DNA of 64,000 nt, taken from Gammaproteobacteria bacterium (GTDB lineage Bacteria > Pseudomonadota > Gammaproteobacteria > JAADJB01). The position numbers and the translations under genes are program-made. Below are positions 39,060 to 47,764 of the stretch, piece after piece (position 1 is the stretch's first letter; each line of letters starts with the position of its first letter). The stretch lies in NCBI GenBank assembly GCA_013151035.1, contig JAADJB010000013.1, forward strand, positions 19,051 through 83,050, read 5' to 3'. The notes under the pieces are model-generated. The model was not told where the DNA came from. It saw only the letters and a program-made list of their open reading frames with translations, and ran no database searches.

Positions 39060-40085
39060 CTATACCCGACCTAATGCCTCTCTGATTTTCTCATCATCAA
39101 GCATTTCAAAGTCCTGCCGGTTAAAAGTAACAAAGTTCCCACTTAACTCATACCATGACAGACCACTGGTCCAGACGGGTTGCGGGTAATCACCCTGCAT
39201 CTTACGCGCCATAATGTAGATTGATCCATGCTGATAAATCAGGTTGTGCGCCTGGTTGTTATCCTGTAATTGTTGAATGACACGCCATGCCTGTTCGGCA
39301 GAATCAATGCGCTGGCAATCACAGGGATATTCCTCATTACCCCCATTATGTTGCCAGCGTGAATGCGTGACAGGCAGGTCACGTTCGCTGGTAAATAAAT
39401 GGAAATGAAGATGATTGATCGAGGCCAATGCACCCAGTGAGTTAAAGGCGAGACCGGTGCCAGGGATATCCTGGTTGATCTGCTGGCTGATTTGCCAAGC
39501 GTAATGATGGTAGTCCTCAGTGAGTTGTTGTGGCAGGCATTGTTCGCGTTCTGGCAGCAACAATAAGTGGTAATCGATAAAGGGAAACTTGTTGTAGTAC
39601 AGAGTGATATCCTTGTTGGCGAGTTGTCCTGTCCAGAACGCCTCTTTTTGTAAAAAAGTTTTGTTAAAGTGAAAGGCATCCGGGTTAAAGGGCTGGTGAA
39701 TCTGCTGTATCCGTTGTTGGCTACTGCGTGCCGGGCGCAGGGCACGTAGAGGGTTGAATTGAATGTTCCATTGTGCTGGTTGTCGCCATTCAGTGACTTG
39801 CAGGTCAGGGAATTTGATGCAGACCATTTTTAGAAAGACGATCAGATCATCGTCCGCTACATCAACAGGTTTGCCTTCTTTCAAGGCAAGGCATAAATCC
39901 TCCTGATAATGATTAAAGGCCTGTTGCAAGCGGGGGCGCATTTCCGCGAAGATAAGTGGGTCAAAGCTGGCATTGGCACAGGCAAGGATGTAGGTGCCTA
40001 GTCCTGGAATATCAAGAATTCGATTAAGACCGGATAAAAAGTCCTGTTTATAGCTCTGAGCGGATGTGTAAAAATTTGTTGGCAT
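39060..40085 (-). CDS. HIT-superfamily nucleotide phosphorylase/hydrolase (GDPGP/VTC2-like)
   Basis: A 341-residue protein with a histidine-triad core: FNSLGALASINHLHFHLF (H-x-H-x-H) and, earlier, YYNKFPFIDYHLLLLPERE, the order seen in GDP-D-glucose phosphorylases of the GDPGP1/VTC2 type and in bacterial DUF4922 proteins. The substrate is not determinable; a nucleoside-diphosphate sugar or dinucleotide is likely. ATG 40085 (MPTNFYTSAQSYKQ) is preferred; the frame extends to 40214 but that would run into the divergent gene's start. Confidence 0.7.
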   Translation of the reverse strand: MPTNFYTSAQSYKQDFLSGLNRILDIPGLGTYILACANASFDPLIFAEMRPRLQQAFNHYQEDLCLALKEGKPVDVADDDLIVFLKMVCIKFPDLQVTEWRQPAQWNIQFNPLRALRPARSSQQRIQQIHQPFNPDAFHFNKTFLQKEAFWTGQLANKDITLYYNKFPFIDYHLLLLPEREQCLPQQLTEDYHHYAWQISQQINQDIPGTGLAFNSLGALASINHLHFHLFTSERDLPVTHSRWQHNGGNEEYPCDCQRIDSAEQAWRVIQQLQDNNQAHNLIYQHGSIYIMARKMQGDYPQPVWTSGLSWYELSGNFVTFNRQDFEMLDDEKIREALGRV

Positions 40086-40213
40086 GATGTGGTTACTATG
40101 TTGATACGGATATGGGGTATTGTGCCAGATTATATCCTTGCGGAATATGGTGGATATATGAAGGTAACAAGTTATACTTTGAGCATGTATTGTGCCTGGA
40201 GGAAATGGAATCA

Positions 40214-41164
40214 ATGTCTTGTATGAAAATCCTGTTGGTTGATGATGCCATGACGGATCGTTTCGTTATGACAACTTATCTGGAGAAGATGGGGCATGAT
40301 GTGCTCACCTGTAGTAACGGACAGGAGGCAGTAGCGGTTTATCAAAGTGAAGAGCTTGATCTGGTCTTTATGGATGTCATGATGCCGGTTATGGATGGTT
40401 ATGAGGCAGCAAGAACGATTCGTGATTGTTCAGATGATTGGATTCCGATTATCTTTTTAAGTGGTCGGGCAGAGCCGGATGATATTGCCAAGGGTATTGA
40501 TGCGGGCGGCGATGACTATCTATTCAAGCCGATCAGTTATGTCGTACTGGAGGCGAAAATCAAGGCGATGCAACGGATAGCAACGATGCGTCATAACCTG
40601 TTGCAGGTGTCCGGTGAACTGGAAAAAGCGAATAAGGCGTTGCAGCATCTGGCAAATATTGATGGCTTGACGGGGCTGTCTAATCGTCGGCACATGGATG
40701 ACTTTTTGCAGTTCGAGATTGCCCGGGGGCTCCGTTATCAACAACCGTTGACTGTGATCCTGGCGGATGTTGATTATTTCAAGCGTTATAACGATCACTA
40801 TGGACATCTTGCCGGTGATGATTGCCTGAAAGATATTGCTTCAGCACTGACTTCAGTGTGTCAGCGTGATACGGATATGGTTGCGCGTTATGGTGGTGAA
40901 GAGTTTGTTGTTATTTTATCCAATACCCCTCTTGAGCAAGGGCGCTTATTGGCAGAGCGTTTACGCCAGGAGATTATTAATCGTGATATACCCTATGTCG
41001 ACCATGATGGCTCTGATGTGTGTACCTTGAGTCTAGGGGTTTATAGTGCGCTGCCTGATGCCACAATGAATGCGGAGATGTTTCTACAGCAGGCTGATTT
41101 TTCCTTGTATAAGGCAAAAAAGGGTGGGCGTAACCAGGTCGTGGTTAGTTCAATTAATAAATAA
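40214..41164 (+). CDS. Response-regulator diguanylate cyclase (REC-GGDEF)
   Basis: Makes c-di-GMP in response to phosphorylation. The receiver (about 4-120) has KILLVDDAMTD, phospho-Asp in DLVFMDVMMPVMDG and LFKPIS lysine; the GGDEF domain (about 160-310) has the intact catalytic motif RYGGEEFVVIL and an RxxD inhibitory site (RDTD) five residues before it. Start at ATG 40214, behind GGAGG; longer frames to 40112 are unlikely. No kinase gene adjoins on this strand side, but a hybrid kinase is 3 kb downstream. Ends at a hairpin terminator. Confidence 0.93.
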   Translation: MSCMKILLVDDAMTDRFVMTTYLEKMGHDVLTCSNGQEAVAVYQSEELDLVFMDVMMPVMDGYEAARTIRDCSDDWIPIIFLSGRAEPDDIAKGIDAGGDDYLFKPISYVVLEAKIKAMQRIATMRHNLLQVSGELEKANKALQHLANIDGLTGLSNRRHMDDFLQFEIARGLRYQQPLTVILADVDYFKRYNDHYGHLAGDDCLKDIASALTSVCQRDTDMVARYGGEEFVVILSNTPLEQGRLLAERLRQEIINRDIPYVDHDGSDVCTLSLGVYSALPDATMNAEMFLQQADFSLYKAKKGGRNQVVVSSINK

Positions 41165-41167
41165 AAC

Positions 41168-41193
41168 AAGCCCCGAAAAACGGGGTGTTTTTA
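41168..41193 (+). terminator. Rho-independent terminator of the REC-GGDEF gene
   Basis: Hairpin GCCCCG-AAAAA-CGGGGT followed by GTTTTTA, starting a few bases after the stop. Its T tract is part of the segment duplicated 137 bp further on. Confidence 0.8.
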
Positions 41194-41218
41194 TTGATAT
41201 GGCGGAGAAGGAGGGATT
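41188..41218. repeat. Direct repeat of the tRNA-Ser 3' end, left copy
   Basis: TTTTTATTGATATGG plus CGGAGAAGGAGGGATT matches 41325-41356 with one mismatch and one extra base. The right copy includes the CCA end and acceptor/T-arm of tRNA-Ser. The 106 bp between the two copies hold inverted repeats, notably ACCCGTTCT / AGAACGGGT and GCGCCC-GGGCGC. It looks like an integration or duplication scar at a tRNA gene. Confidence 0.8.
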
Positions 41219-41324
41219 ATTCGGCTACGCCTCACCCCTGCGGGGCCGATCCGCTTCGCTACCCGTTCTGCGCGCCCTGCTGGGCGCTGGTCAAACCCTT
41301 TTATAGAACGGGTTCGACCCCCTC

Positions 41325-41356
41325 TTTTTATTGAATATGGTGGAGAAGGAGGGATT
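41325..41356. repeat. Direct repeat of the tRNA-Ser 3' end, right copy
   Basis: TTTTTATTGAATATGG plus TGGAGAAGGAGGGATT; overlaps the 3' end of the tRNA-Ser gene (minus strand). Partner of the copy at 41188-41218. Confidence 0.8.
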
Positions 41357-41425
41357 CGAACCCTCGATACGTTGCCGTATACACACTTTCCAGGCGTGCG
41401 CCTTCGGCCGCTCGGCCACCTCTCC
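41338..41425 (-). tRNA. tRNA-Ser (anticodon GGA)
   Basis: On the minus strand the gene begins GGAGAGGTGGCCGAGCGGCC and ends in the T-arm GGTTCGAATCC and an encoded CCA. The 7-bp acceptor stem pairs with one G-U. The anticodon loop CTGGAAA gives GGA, reading UCC/UCU. The long variable arm of class II tRNAs is present (GTATACGGCAACGTAT region). About 88 bases with CCA. Confidence 0.96.
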
Positions 41426-41468
41426 ATGCCCTGAATACGCTACCGCGTAGATTACTCAGGTGGCGCGT

Positions 41469-41497
41469 ATTATATAGGGGTCATCTATATTTATCCA
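41469..41497 (-). promoter_or_regulatory. Candidate promoter of tRNA-Ser
   Basis: On the minus strand, TGGATA, a 17-bp spacer and a perfect TATAAT, followed by a GC-rich stretch (ACGCGCC) as is usual for stringently controlled stable-RNA promoters. About 45 bp upstream of the tRNA. Confidence 0.6.
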
Positions 41498-41583
41498 GAC
41501 TGTATCGATAAAACGAAAAATCAGTATTTATGCCGTCTTTTGCGTTTTTTGTGATTTTATTTTGCATTTTTAATGAAAAAAAC

Positions 41584-41611
41584 TTGCAGAAACGCAAATA
41601 AGTTCTATCCT
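41584..41611 (+). promoter_or_regulatory. Candidate promoter of the signalling operon
   Basis: TTGCAG, a 16-bp spacer and TATCCT, about 55 bp before the ATG of the HTH-receiver gene, in an AT-rich stretch. By eye only. Confidence 0.4.
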
Positions 41612-41666
41612 GATACTTGAATGTGCGATTTAATTTAGTCAGTCAGTTAATTGGAAGAGGGTATCT

Positions 41667-42245
41667 ATGGAAATTAAATCTTATTTAACGCCGGGGCAAG
41701 TGGCTCAATTATTGATGGTGTCTCCTGCTGCGGTGCGTCGTTGGGCCTCGGAAGGTGATCTGAACTCAATGACTACTCCGGGTGGGCATCGTCGTTTTTT
41801 CATGGAAGAGGTTGAGCGCTTTGCGGCTATGCGCAATATGGCATTACATCAATCGGGTAAGAAAAAAATACGGGTATTGATTATTGATGATGATATTCAG
41901 TTCTCGGGTTATCTCAACGCCTTGTTATCGGGTTTCTCTAAGTATGTACAAGTCAGGGTTGCTAATGATGGTTTTCATGCGGGGTTTAAGGTCTGTGAAT
42001 TCACCCCGGATATTGTTTTACTCGATCTTATGATGCCGGGGATGGATGGTTTTGAGGTTTGTCGTTTACTGAAGGCGACAAAAGATACAGCCAATATTCG
42101 TATTATTGCCATTAGTGGTTATTTCTCAAAGAAAAGTGCAGAGGATATTGTTGCTATGGGTGCAGAAGCCTGTCTGGAAAAACCTCTGGATAAAGGTAAG
42201 CTTCTGGATTTGTTGGGTTTACAGCAGTCGTCGTTAGCCATGTAA
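41667..42245 (+). CDS. HTH-receiver regulator (MerR/excisionase-type HTH before a REC domain)
   Basis: A 192-residue protein with an N-terminal winged helix-turn-helix of the MerR/excisionase type ([20 protein letters not shown], then [14 protein letters not shown] [11 protein letters not shown], residues 5-50) followed by a complete receiver ([12 protein letters not shown], phospho-Asp in [30 protein letters not shown]). The usual order is receiver first. Ribosome site GGAAGAGGG. It leads an apparent four-gene operon with an MCP, a receiver and a hybrid kinase; likely a DNA-binding output of that system. Confidence 0.88.
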   Translation: MEIKSYLTPGQVAQLLMVSPAAVRRWASEGDLNSMTTPGGHRRFFMEEVERFAAMRNMALHQSGKKKIRVLIIDDDIQFSGYLNALLSGFSKYVQVRVANDGFHAGFKVCEFTPDIVLLDLMMPGMDGFEVCRLLKATKDTANIRIIAISGYFSKKSAEDIVAMGAEACLEKPLDKGKLLDLLGLQQSSLAM

Positions 42246-42265
42246 TTTTATTAAAGGTGATTCTT

Positions 42266-43507
42266 TTGTTTACGGAATATAAAGATCGGTTTGGAGTGCA
42301 TCTGGGCGCTGTATCAGGCCTTGTGATGTCGGGTTTTGTTGTATTGGGTATTAACCTGATACTGCTTGTTTGGGAACAAGCGCCTGTGTTTTATGGATCC
42401 TTGTTGGTGTTGGGTATGTTGTTGTGGGCAATGGCTAGCGGGTTATTGTATAAGGGATTATCTGAAAACCTGGTGAGATTGCAACGGGATGAAAAAGTTG
42501 ATGAATCTCTGGCGAATGAATATGAGCAATTAATATCATTAGCGGATACTGAGGAAAGGCAACAGTTTGCACAGATGGGTGATGAGCTGGATCGGGTTCG
42601 TTCTATACAGGCGGATGCTATTGCGGGTATTACCGGTAGTTTTTTGGGGCTGGATGCACAGTCAAAAGAACAGACAGATATGGTGATGCGGTTGATTGAC
42701 TTGTTGACGGGGAAAAATTCAGATGATGGCAAAGGCTTTAAGGAGGAAGTGACTGAAATCATGTCGATTTTCGTTGATAGTATACAAAAAATGAGTGATG
42801 GCTCAATGCGATTAGTGAGTGATATTCATACTATGAATGGAAATATTGAGGCTATTGAAAGACTCCTGAGTGAGATCGATGGTATTAGTTCTCAGACTAA
42901 TCTGTTGGCATTGAATGCCTCCATCGAGGCAGCCCGTGCCGGTGAGGCTGGACGGGGTTTTGCCGTCGTCGCTGATGAAATTAGAACGCTTTCTCAGCGC
43001 AGTGATCAGTTTAGTGCCGAGGTCAGGAGCAATCACCAGGAGATCGAGCATACGATGCAGGCAGTGAAGACGGTGGTAGGAAGTATTGCCTCGAATGATC
43101 TGACCTTGACCATGAAATCCAGAAATCGAATGGATGAAATCATGCTTGAGATGGAGCAGGAAAGCCTCAGTGTTAGCGAAGAATTGCAGCAGGTGTCTAC
43201 AATATCCGAGGCCATTAGTCATGATGTTGGTATGGCATTACAGTCAATGCAGTTTGAGGATATAAGCAATCAGCTTATTGGGCACTTACAAAAAAGAGTG
43301 GATACCCTGTGTAGTTTTTCCGGTGCTCATGCCTTGTTAAGAGATGAGGTTGGTGTGGTAAGAAGTAAGAATGCCAGCCTTGATTTGAATGATTATCTGG
43401 AGCGGTTGCGTGCAGCTATGCAGGTGGCTCACGGCTTCTCCGATAAGACAGCGCATAATCCTGTGCATCAGACGGGTATGGATAACGGTGAGGTTGAATT
43501 GTTTTGA
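42266..43507 (+). CDS. Methyl-accepting chemotaxis-type signalling protein
   Basis: About 413 residues: two close membrane helices ([20 protein letters not shown] and [20 protein letters not shown]) with hardly any periplasmic loop, then a cytoplasmic signalling domain with the kinase-contact tip [20 protein letters not shown] and [17 protein letters not shown]. No ligand-binding domain, so it senses either the membrane or a cytoplasmic cue. TTG 42266 fits the AAAGG site better than GTG 42257. It starts about 20 bp after the HTH-receiver gene and overlaps the next gene by 4 bp. No cheA or cheW is in the window. Confidence 0.88.
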   Translation: MFTEYKDRFGVHLGAVSGLVMSGFVVLGINLILLVWEQAPVFYGSLLVLGMLLWAMASGLLYKGLSENLVRLQRDEKVDESLANEYEQLISLADTEERQQFAQMGDELDRVRSIQADAIAGITGSFLGLDAQSKEQTDMVMRLIDLLTGKNSDDGKGFKEEVTEIMSIFVDSIQKMSDGSMRLVSDIHTMNGNIEAIERLLSEIDGISSQTNLLALNASIEAARAGEAGRGFAVVADEIRTLSQRSDQFSAEVRSNHQEIEHTMQAVKTVVGSIASNDLTLTMKSRNRMDEIMLEMEQESLSVSEELQQVSTISEAISHDVGMALQSMQFEDISNQLIGHLQKRVDTLCSFSGAHALLRDEVGVVRSKNASLDLNDYLERLRAAMQVAHGFSDKTAHNPVHQTGMDNGEVELF

Positions 43508-43875
43508 TGAAAACAATATTGATTGTTGATGACGAGCCCTCAGTACGAAAAATGCTACAGAGGATGTTGGCAACGGCGACCCATAAGGTGCTGGAAGCCG
43601 GAAACGGTATTGAGGCGGAGGCACTTATTGTAAGTAATGAAGTGGATCTGCTGATTACCGATATTGTCATGCCAGAGAAACATGGTATTGATCTGATTAT
43701 GACGCTTAAGGAAAAATTACCGGAGCTACCGATTATCGCAATATCAGGTGGTGGCGGTGTGACAGGACGTTTTGATTATTTAGAAGTTGCTGCCCTGGTC
43801 GGGGCAAGAAATGTTTTGAGAAAACCCTTTCAGGCTGATGAGCTGCGTCAACTGGTTGATGAGATTATTACTTAG
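43504..43875 (+). CDS. Single-domain response regulator
   Basis: A 123-residue stand-alone receiver: [14 protein letters not shown], phospho-Asp in [23 protein letters not shown] and [11 protein letters not shown] with the conserved lysine. No output domain, so it probably works as a CheY-like or phosphorelay carrier. Its ATG overlaps the MCP stop and the hybrid kinase follows 8 bp later. Confidence 0.92.
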   Translation: MMKTILIVDDEPSVRKMLQRMLATATHKVLEAGNGIEAEALIVSNEVDLLITDIVMPEKHGIDLIMTLKEKLPELPIIAISGGGGVTGRFDYLEVAALVGARNVLRKPFQADELRQLVDEIIT

Positions 43876-43883
43876 GTGCTGAT

Positions 43884-45422
43884 ATGAGTTTAGTGAATGA
43901 TTTTTTATTAAAAAACCCGGCATTGATGTCTTCTTCTCTGGAGGCGACACCGGAAGGTATTGTTATTACTGACAGGCTTGGGGTTATTTTATGGGTTAAT
44001 CCTGCCTATGAAAAGATGACCGGTTATGAGCTGGCTGAGGTCGAAGGGAAAACACCTCGTGTTTTGAAGTCAGGCAAGCAGGATGTAGGTTTTTATAAAA
44101 ATCTTTGGGATACGATTATTAAGGGAGATATCTGGAGTGGAAATCTCTGGAACAAGAGAAAGGATGGTTCAATTTATATAGAAGAACAGACCATCACACC
44201 GGTTTCTGCTGGTGATGGTGAAATTACTCATTATATTGCAATCAAGCGTGATATTACGCAGCAACATGAGTTGCAGAAACATTTTCAGCGTGCGCAAAAG
44301 ATCGAGGCCATTGGTCAGTTAACCGGTAGTATTGCGCATAATTTTAACAATAAACTGGCGACAATACTGGGCTATGCCGAACTCGGTAAGGAATGGTGTG
44401 AACAGTCGGGTAATAGTGAGCTTAAAGATTATCTGGATGAGATCTATATGGCAGGCTCTGCTGCCAGTGATCTGGTTAAGCAGATGGTGGCGTTTAGTCA
44501 GAATAGTGCGGAAAGTCACCAATTGGTTCAGTTGCCTGCAATCATCAAGGAGTCATTGAAGGTATTAACATCCGTATTACCATCATCGGTGCGTATTCAG
44601 TTGGATATGCCGGATAATACCAAACAGGTTCGTGTTGATCCGGTGCATATTCATCAGATGCTAATTATTTTAATAACCAATGCCTGTGATGCGATGAATG
44701 AGAAAGGTCATATTGAACTGGGAGTTCGATTGTATACGGCAGAGGATGCCTTTTGTGCCTCCTGTGAAAGTCGTATTGTGGGTGATTTTGTCGAGCTGTA
44801 TGTGCGGGATACCGGGAAGGGTATAACTCAGTATGATAGGCAACGTATCTTTATGCCTTTTTATACAACCGATGAAATGTCGGGTAAGACAGGTATGGGT
44901 CTGTCGGCATTGCATGGCGTTCTGCATGAGCAGGGTGGGCATATTATAGTGGAGTCAGTGGCGGGCGAGTATTCATTATTCCGTCTGCTATTTCCGGTAG
45001 CGTCGCCTGAGGCAGAAGGCGAAGTGGAAGCTGAGGTCTCTTCGCAGGTGGTTGACCCTATATATCAATCAGAGGCTCGTATCCTGGTGGTGGATGATGA
45101 AGTGGCGCTGGCTGAATTTATTGCCGAAGTGCTTGGTCATCATGGTTATCGGGTCCATCTGGAATATGATAGTAAGTCTGCATTGAACCATTTTAGCCAT
45201 CATATTGATGATTATGACCTGTTGATTGCCGATCAGGATATGCCTTATATGACGGGAATTGAACTGGCTCAGGAGGTGTTGGCATTGCGTGGGAATATCC
45301 CTGTGATCCTGATGACAGGTTATAGTGATAAACAATATGAGGGCGTGCAGGGTATCGATAGTGTTTTGTATAAACCTTTTCAATCCAGTGACCTATTGAA
45401 AAATATTGATAAACTGGTCTAA
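43884..45422 (+). CDS. PAS-histidine kinase-receiver hybrid
   Basis: A soluble 512-residue kinase. PAS domain about 20-125 (ITDRLGVILWVNPAYEKMTG, IKRDITQQHE); H-box GQLTGSIAHNFNNKLATILG; ATPase N-box ITNACDAMNEKG, then DTGKGI and GMGLSALHGVL; C-terminal receiver about 390-512 (ILVVDDEVALAEF, LLIADQDMPYMTG, LYKPFQ). No membrane helix. H-x-x-N type boxes are those of kinases that often feed response regulators without HPt proteins. Last gene of the cluster; transcription may continue into the ffs promoter region. Confidence 0.92.
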   Translation: MSLVNDFLLKNPALMSSSLEATPEGIVITDRLGVILWVNPAYEKMTGYELAEVEGKTPRVLKSGKQDVGFYKNLWDTIIKGDIWSGNLWNKRKDGSIYIEEQTITPVSAGDGEITHYIAIKRDITQQHELQKHFQRAQKIEAIGQLTGSIAHNFNNKLATILGYAELGKEWCEQSGNSELKDYLDEIYMAGSAASDLVKQMVAFSQNSAESHQLVQLPAIIKESLKVLTSVLPSSVRIQLDMPDNTKQVRVDPVHIHQMLIILITNACDAMNEKGHIELGVRLYTAEDAFCASCESRIVGDFVELYVRDTGKGITQYDRQRIFMPFYTTDEMSGKTGMGLSALHGVLHEQGGHIIVESVAGEYSLFRLLFPVASPEAEGEVEAEVSSQVVDPIYQSEARILVVDDEVALAEFIAEVLGHHGYRVHLEYDSKSALNHFSHHIDDYDLLIADQDMPYMTGIELAQEVLALRGNIPVILMTGYSDKQYEGVQGIDSVLYKPFQSSDLLKNIDKLV

Positions 45423-45442
45423 TTAGATTGTTTTTTGTTGTT

Positions 45443-45470
45443 TTGATAAGCCTAAAACTGGTAATATTAC
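45443..45470 (+). promoter_or_regulatory. Candidate promoter of the SRP RNA gene
   Basis: TTGATA, a 16-bp spacer and TATTAC, with a GC-rich CCCGC just ahead of the likely RNA start near 45479. Confidence 0.45.
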
Positions 45471-45478
45471 CCGCTTAT

Positions 45479-45590
45479 GGTAGTCAGTGCTGGTTCTCTC
45501 GCAACAATAAACTGTGAACCCGGTCAGACCTGGAAGGGAGCAGCCGCAGCAGTGGATTTGTGTGCCGGGAAGTGGCTGGTACTGATTACC
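45479..45590 (+). ncRNA. ffs: Signal recognition particle 4.5S RNA
   Basis: Core of SRP RNA: the conserved apical tetraloop region GGTCAGACCTGGAAGGGAGC and AGCAGCC, followed by the complementary TGTGCCGGGAAGTGGCTGG. Terminal stem GGTAGTCAGT pairs with ACTGATTACC at the ends given. About 112 bases; ffs just upstream of dnaX is a common order. Confidence 0.93.
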
Positions 45591-45625
45591 TCCAAATTTT
45601 GTCGATCTCTGGGTGATCTTTTATC

Positions 45626-47245
45626 ATGATTTATCAAGTGCTTGCAAGAAAGTGGCGGCCGCATGACTTTTCCGAGATGGTGGGTCAGGAGCATGTCGTC
45701 AAGGCCTTGAGTAATGCACTGAATACGGATCGTCTGCATCATGCTTATCTTCTTACCGGTACTCGAGGTGTTGGTAAGACGACCATTGCCAGAATTCTGG
45801 CAAAGTCATTAAATTGTGAACAAGGCGTTACCTCGACGCCTTGTGGCCAGTGTTCGGCCTGTAGTGAGATTGATGAGGCGCGATTTGTCGATTTGATTGA
45901 GGTGGATGCTGCTTCAAGAACCAAGGTGGAAGATACCCGCGAGCTATTGGAAAATGTGCAATATGCTCCGACACGGGGACGTTACAAGGTGTACCTGATC
46001 GATGAGGTGCACATGTTAACCAAGCACAGCTTTAATGCCCTGCTTAAGACCCTGGAAGAGCCCCCGCCACATGTGAAGTTTTTATTGGCGACCACCGACC
46101 CTCAACAGTTACCCCCTACGGTTCTTTCGCGCTGCCTGCAATTTCATTTAAAGAGTTTGCCGGTCGCACAGATTCAGACCCATCTGGTTTATATCATGGA
46201 GCAAGAGGGTATTGAAGCCGATGCCGAGGCCTTGTATGAGTTGGCGCATGCTGCTAACGGCAGTATGCGTGATGCTCTGAGTTTGTTGGATCAAGCTATT
46301 TCCTTTAGTGGTGGCAAGGTGAATACCGCAGATGTGCGCTCAATGTTGGGTACGATTGATCGCAATCATGTGTTTTATCTGTTATCGGCATTGGCTAATA
46401 ACAATGCCTCGACTCTGCTTCAGCAAACCACAGAGTTAGCGGAGCAGGCACCTGATTATCGAGCCGTTATTAAAGATATGTTATCGGTATTACAGTGGAT
46501 TGCTACCTTGCAACTGGTTCCGGATGCATTAAATGATGAAGTCAGTGGCAAGGAATATATAGAACAGTTAGCACAGCAGATCTCGCCAGAGGATGTTCAA
46601 CTTTATTATCAGATTGCCTTGTTGGGACAAAAAGATATTGAGTTAGCACCCGATCCGCGTGGTGGTTTTGATATGTTGATGTTGCGTATGTATGCATTTC
46701 GGCCAGGACAGATGCAAGATGGTGACAACGTAAAGCGGGTTATAGCCAAACCTGGTGCAGTGTTAAAGCCCCCGGTGACCTCGGTAGCAAAGCCCTCTGC
46801 AGTGCCCTCAGCACAAAAAGATAGCCGCCCGAAATTGACATCCACCGAGTTGACGCAGGATAACTGGATTGGTTTTGTTAAGAATCTACAGATTAGTGGG
46901 CTTACCCGTGAACTAGCGGTCAATAGTGTATTTGATCGTCTTGAGGGTCAGTTGATCCACCTGTGTCTGGATGAGGCGCATATTCAGCTGGGTAATCCCC
47001 GTGCTGAGGAGCGTTTACAGACGGCACTATGTCAGAGTTTGGGTGATGATACGATAAAATTAATTATTCATACCCATGTGCTGGATCGCGAGACACCGGC
47101 AAAGCAACAGTTGCGTAGTGATGATGAACGTTTGTTGGCCGCCAGGGATTCTATTCAACAGGATCCACAGGTTAAGGTTATGCAGGATGTTTTTCAGGCT
47201 GAGGTGGTGGAGACATCGGTGCGTTCCTTGTTGCCTGAGGGTTAA
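45626..47245 (+). CDS. dnaX: DNA polymerase III tau/gamma subunit DnaX
   Basis: Clamp-loader ATPase. It has GTRGVGKTTIARILAKSLNC with Walker A, zinc cysteines (CEQGVTSTPCGQCSAC), the DEVH box and the SRC motif (LSRCLQFHL). At 539 residues it is shorter than E. coli tau (643), so the linker and alpha-binding part are compact. I saw no A-AAA-AAG slippery site in the right phase, so a gamma form by that route is not evident. Confidence 0.96.
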   Translation: MIYQVLARKWRPHDFSEMVGQEHVVKALSNALNTDRLHHAYLLTGTRGVGKTTIARILAKSLNCEQGVTSTPCGQCSACSEIDEARFVDLIEVDAASRTKVEDTRELLENVQYAPTRGRYKVYLIDEVHMLTKHSFNALLKTLEEPPPHVKFLLATTDPQQLPPTVLSRCLQFHLKSLPVAQIQTHLVYIMEQEGIEADAEALYELAHAANGSMRDALSLLDQAISFSGGKVNTADVRSMLGTIDRNHVFYLLSALANNNASTLLQQTTELAEQAPDYRAVIKDMLSVLQWIATLQLVPDALNDEVSGKEYIEQLAQQISPEDVQLYYQIALLGQKDIELAPDPRGGFDMLMLRMYAFRPGQMQDGDNVKRVIAKPGAVLKPPVTSVAKPSAVPSAQKDSRPKLTSTELTQDNWIGFVKNLQISGLTRELAVNSVFDRLEGQLIHLCLDEAHIQLGNPRAEERLQTALCQSLGDDTIKLIIHTHVLDRETPAKQQLRSDDERLLAARDSIQQDPQVKVMQDVFQAEVVETSVRSLLPEG

Positions 47246-47269
47246 ATTGAGCTATAGTGTAATGAATCC

Positions 47270-47383
47270 GGGATAGGGATTACCTGCCTTTATCAGCGAT
47301 GCGCCGTGAAACCATTCATGGTGGCTCGACACCCGCATCCCTGCGGGTGTCGGTCTCTGATAAAGACAGGTAATCCCTATCCC
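47270..47383 (+). repeat. Three-hairpin structured repeat, copy 3 (diverged)
   Basis: Between dnaX and ybaB. Outer stem GGGATAGGGATTACCTG pairs perfectly with CAGGTAATCCCTATCCC, continues through CTTTATCAG / CTGATAAAG, and encloses hairpins ACCAT-TC-ATGGT and ACACCCGCA-TCCC-TGCGGGTGT. It aligns base for base with the isc copies through GCCGTGAA and GGCTC, but both inner hairpins and the basal stem differ in a compensating way. Confidence 0.9.
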
Positions 47384-47425
47384 TAAATTTGTAGTGTAAG
47401 TAGGGTTGTAAGAGAGGTGTAGTGT

Positions 47426-47749
47426 ATGAAAGGTGGTATGGGAAATATCATGAAGCAGGCGCAGCAGATGCAGGCTAATTTGCAGAAGGCACAGCAGGAA
47501 TTAGCGGATATGGAAGTTACCGGGCAGGCGGGTGGTGGCATGGTGAGCGTGTTGATGACCGGTAAGCATGAGGTTCGTCGGGTTAGTATTGATGATGCCC
47601 TATTTGGTGATGATAAAGAAATGCTGGAGGATCTGGTGGCGGCAGCGATTAATGATGCCGTACAACGTGTTGCCAGCACTACGGAAGAAAAGATGGCATC
47701 GGTTACGGGTGGGATGCAACTTCCCCCGGGTATGAGTCTGCCTTTTTAG
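47426..47749 (+). CDS. ybaB: Nucleoid-associated protein YbaB/EbfC
   Basis: Small (107 residues) dimeric DNA-binding protein. It begins [20 protein letters not shown] and contains [20 protein letters not shown], the family signature, and ends [13 protein letters not shown]. dnaX-ybaB-recR is the standard order. Confidence 0.96.
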   Translation: MKGGMGNIMKQAQQMQANLQKAQQELADMEVTGQAGGGMVSVLMTGKHEVRRVSIDDALFGDDKEMLEDLVAAAINDAVQRVASTTEEKMASVTGGMQLPPGMSLPF

Positions 47750-47764
47750 GCCTCATAGAACAGC

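Noticed and set aside
41191..41427. 78-residue frame on the minus strand over the tRNA-Ser region (…RVRIPPSPP…)
   Set aside because: It is translated from the tRNA gene and its duplicated 3' end; repeats of PPSPPY come from the duplicated acceptor arm.
46811..46820. Possible dnaX programmed frameshift at GCACAAAAAG
   Set aside because: In the dnaX frame it reads GCA CAA AAA G, which is not an X-XXY-YYZ slippery heptamer, and no stem or Shine-Dalgarno enhancer is evident.
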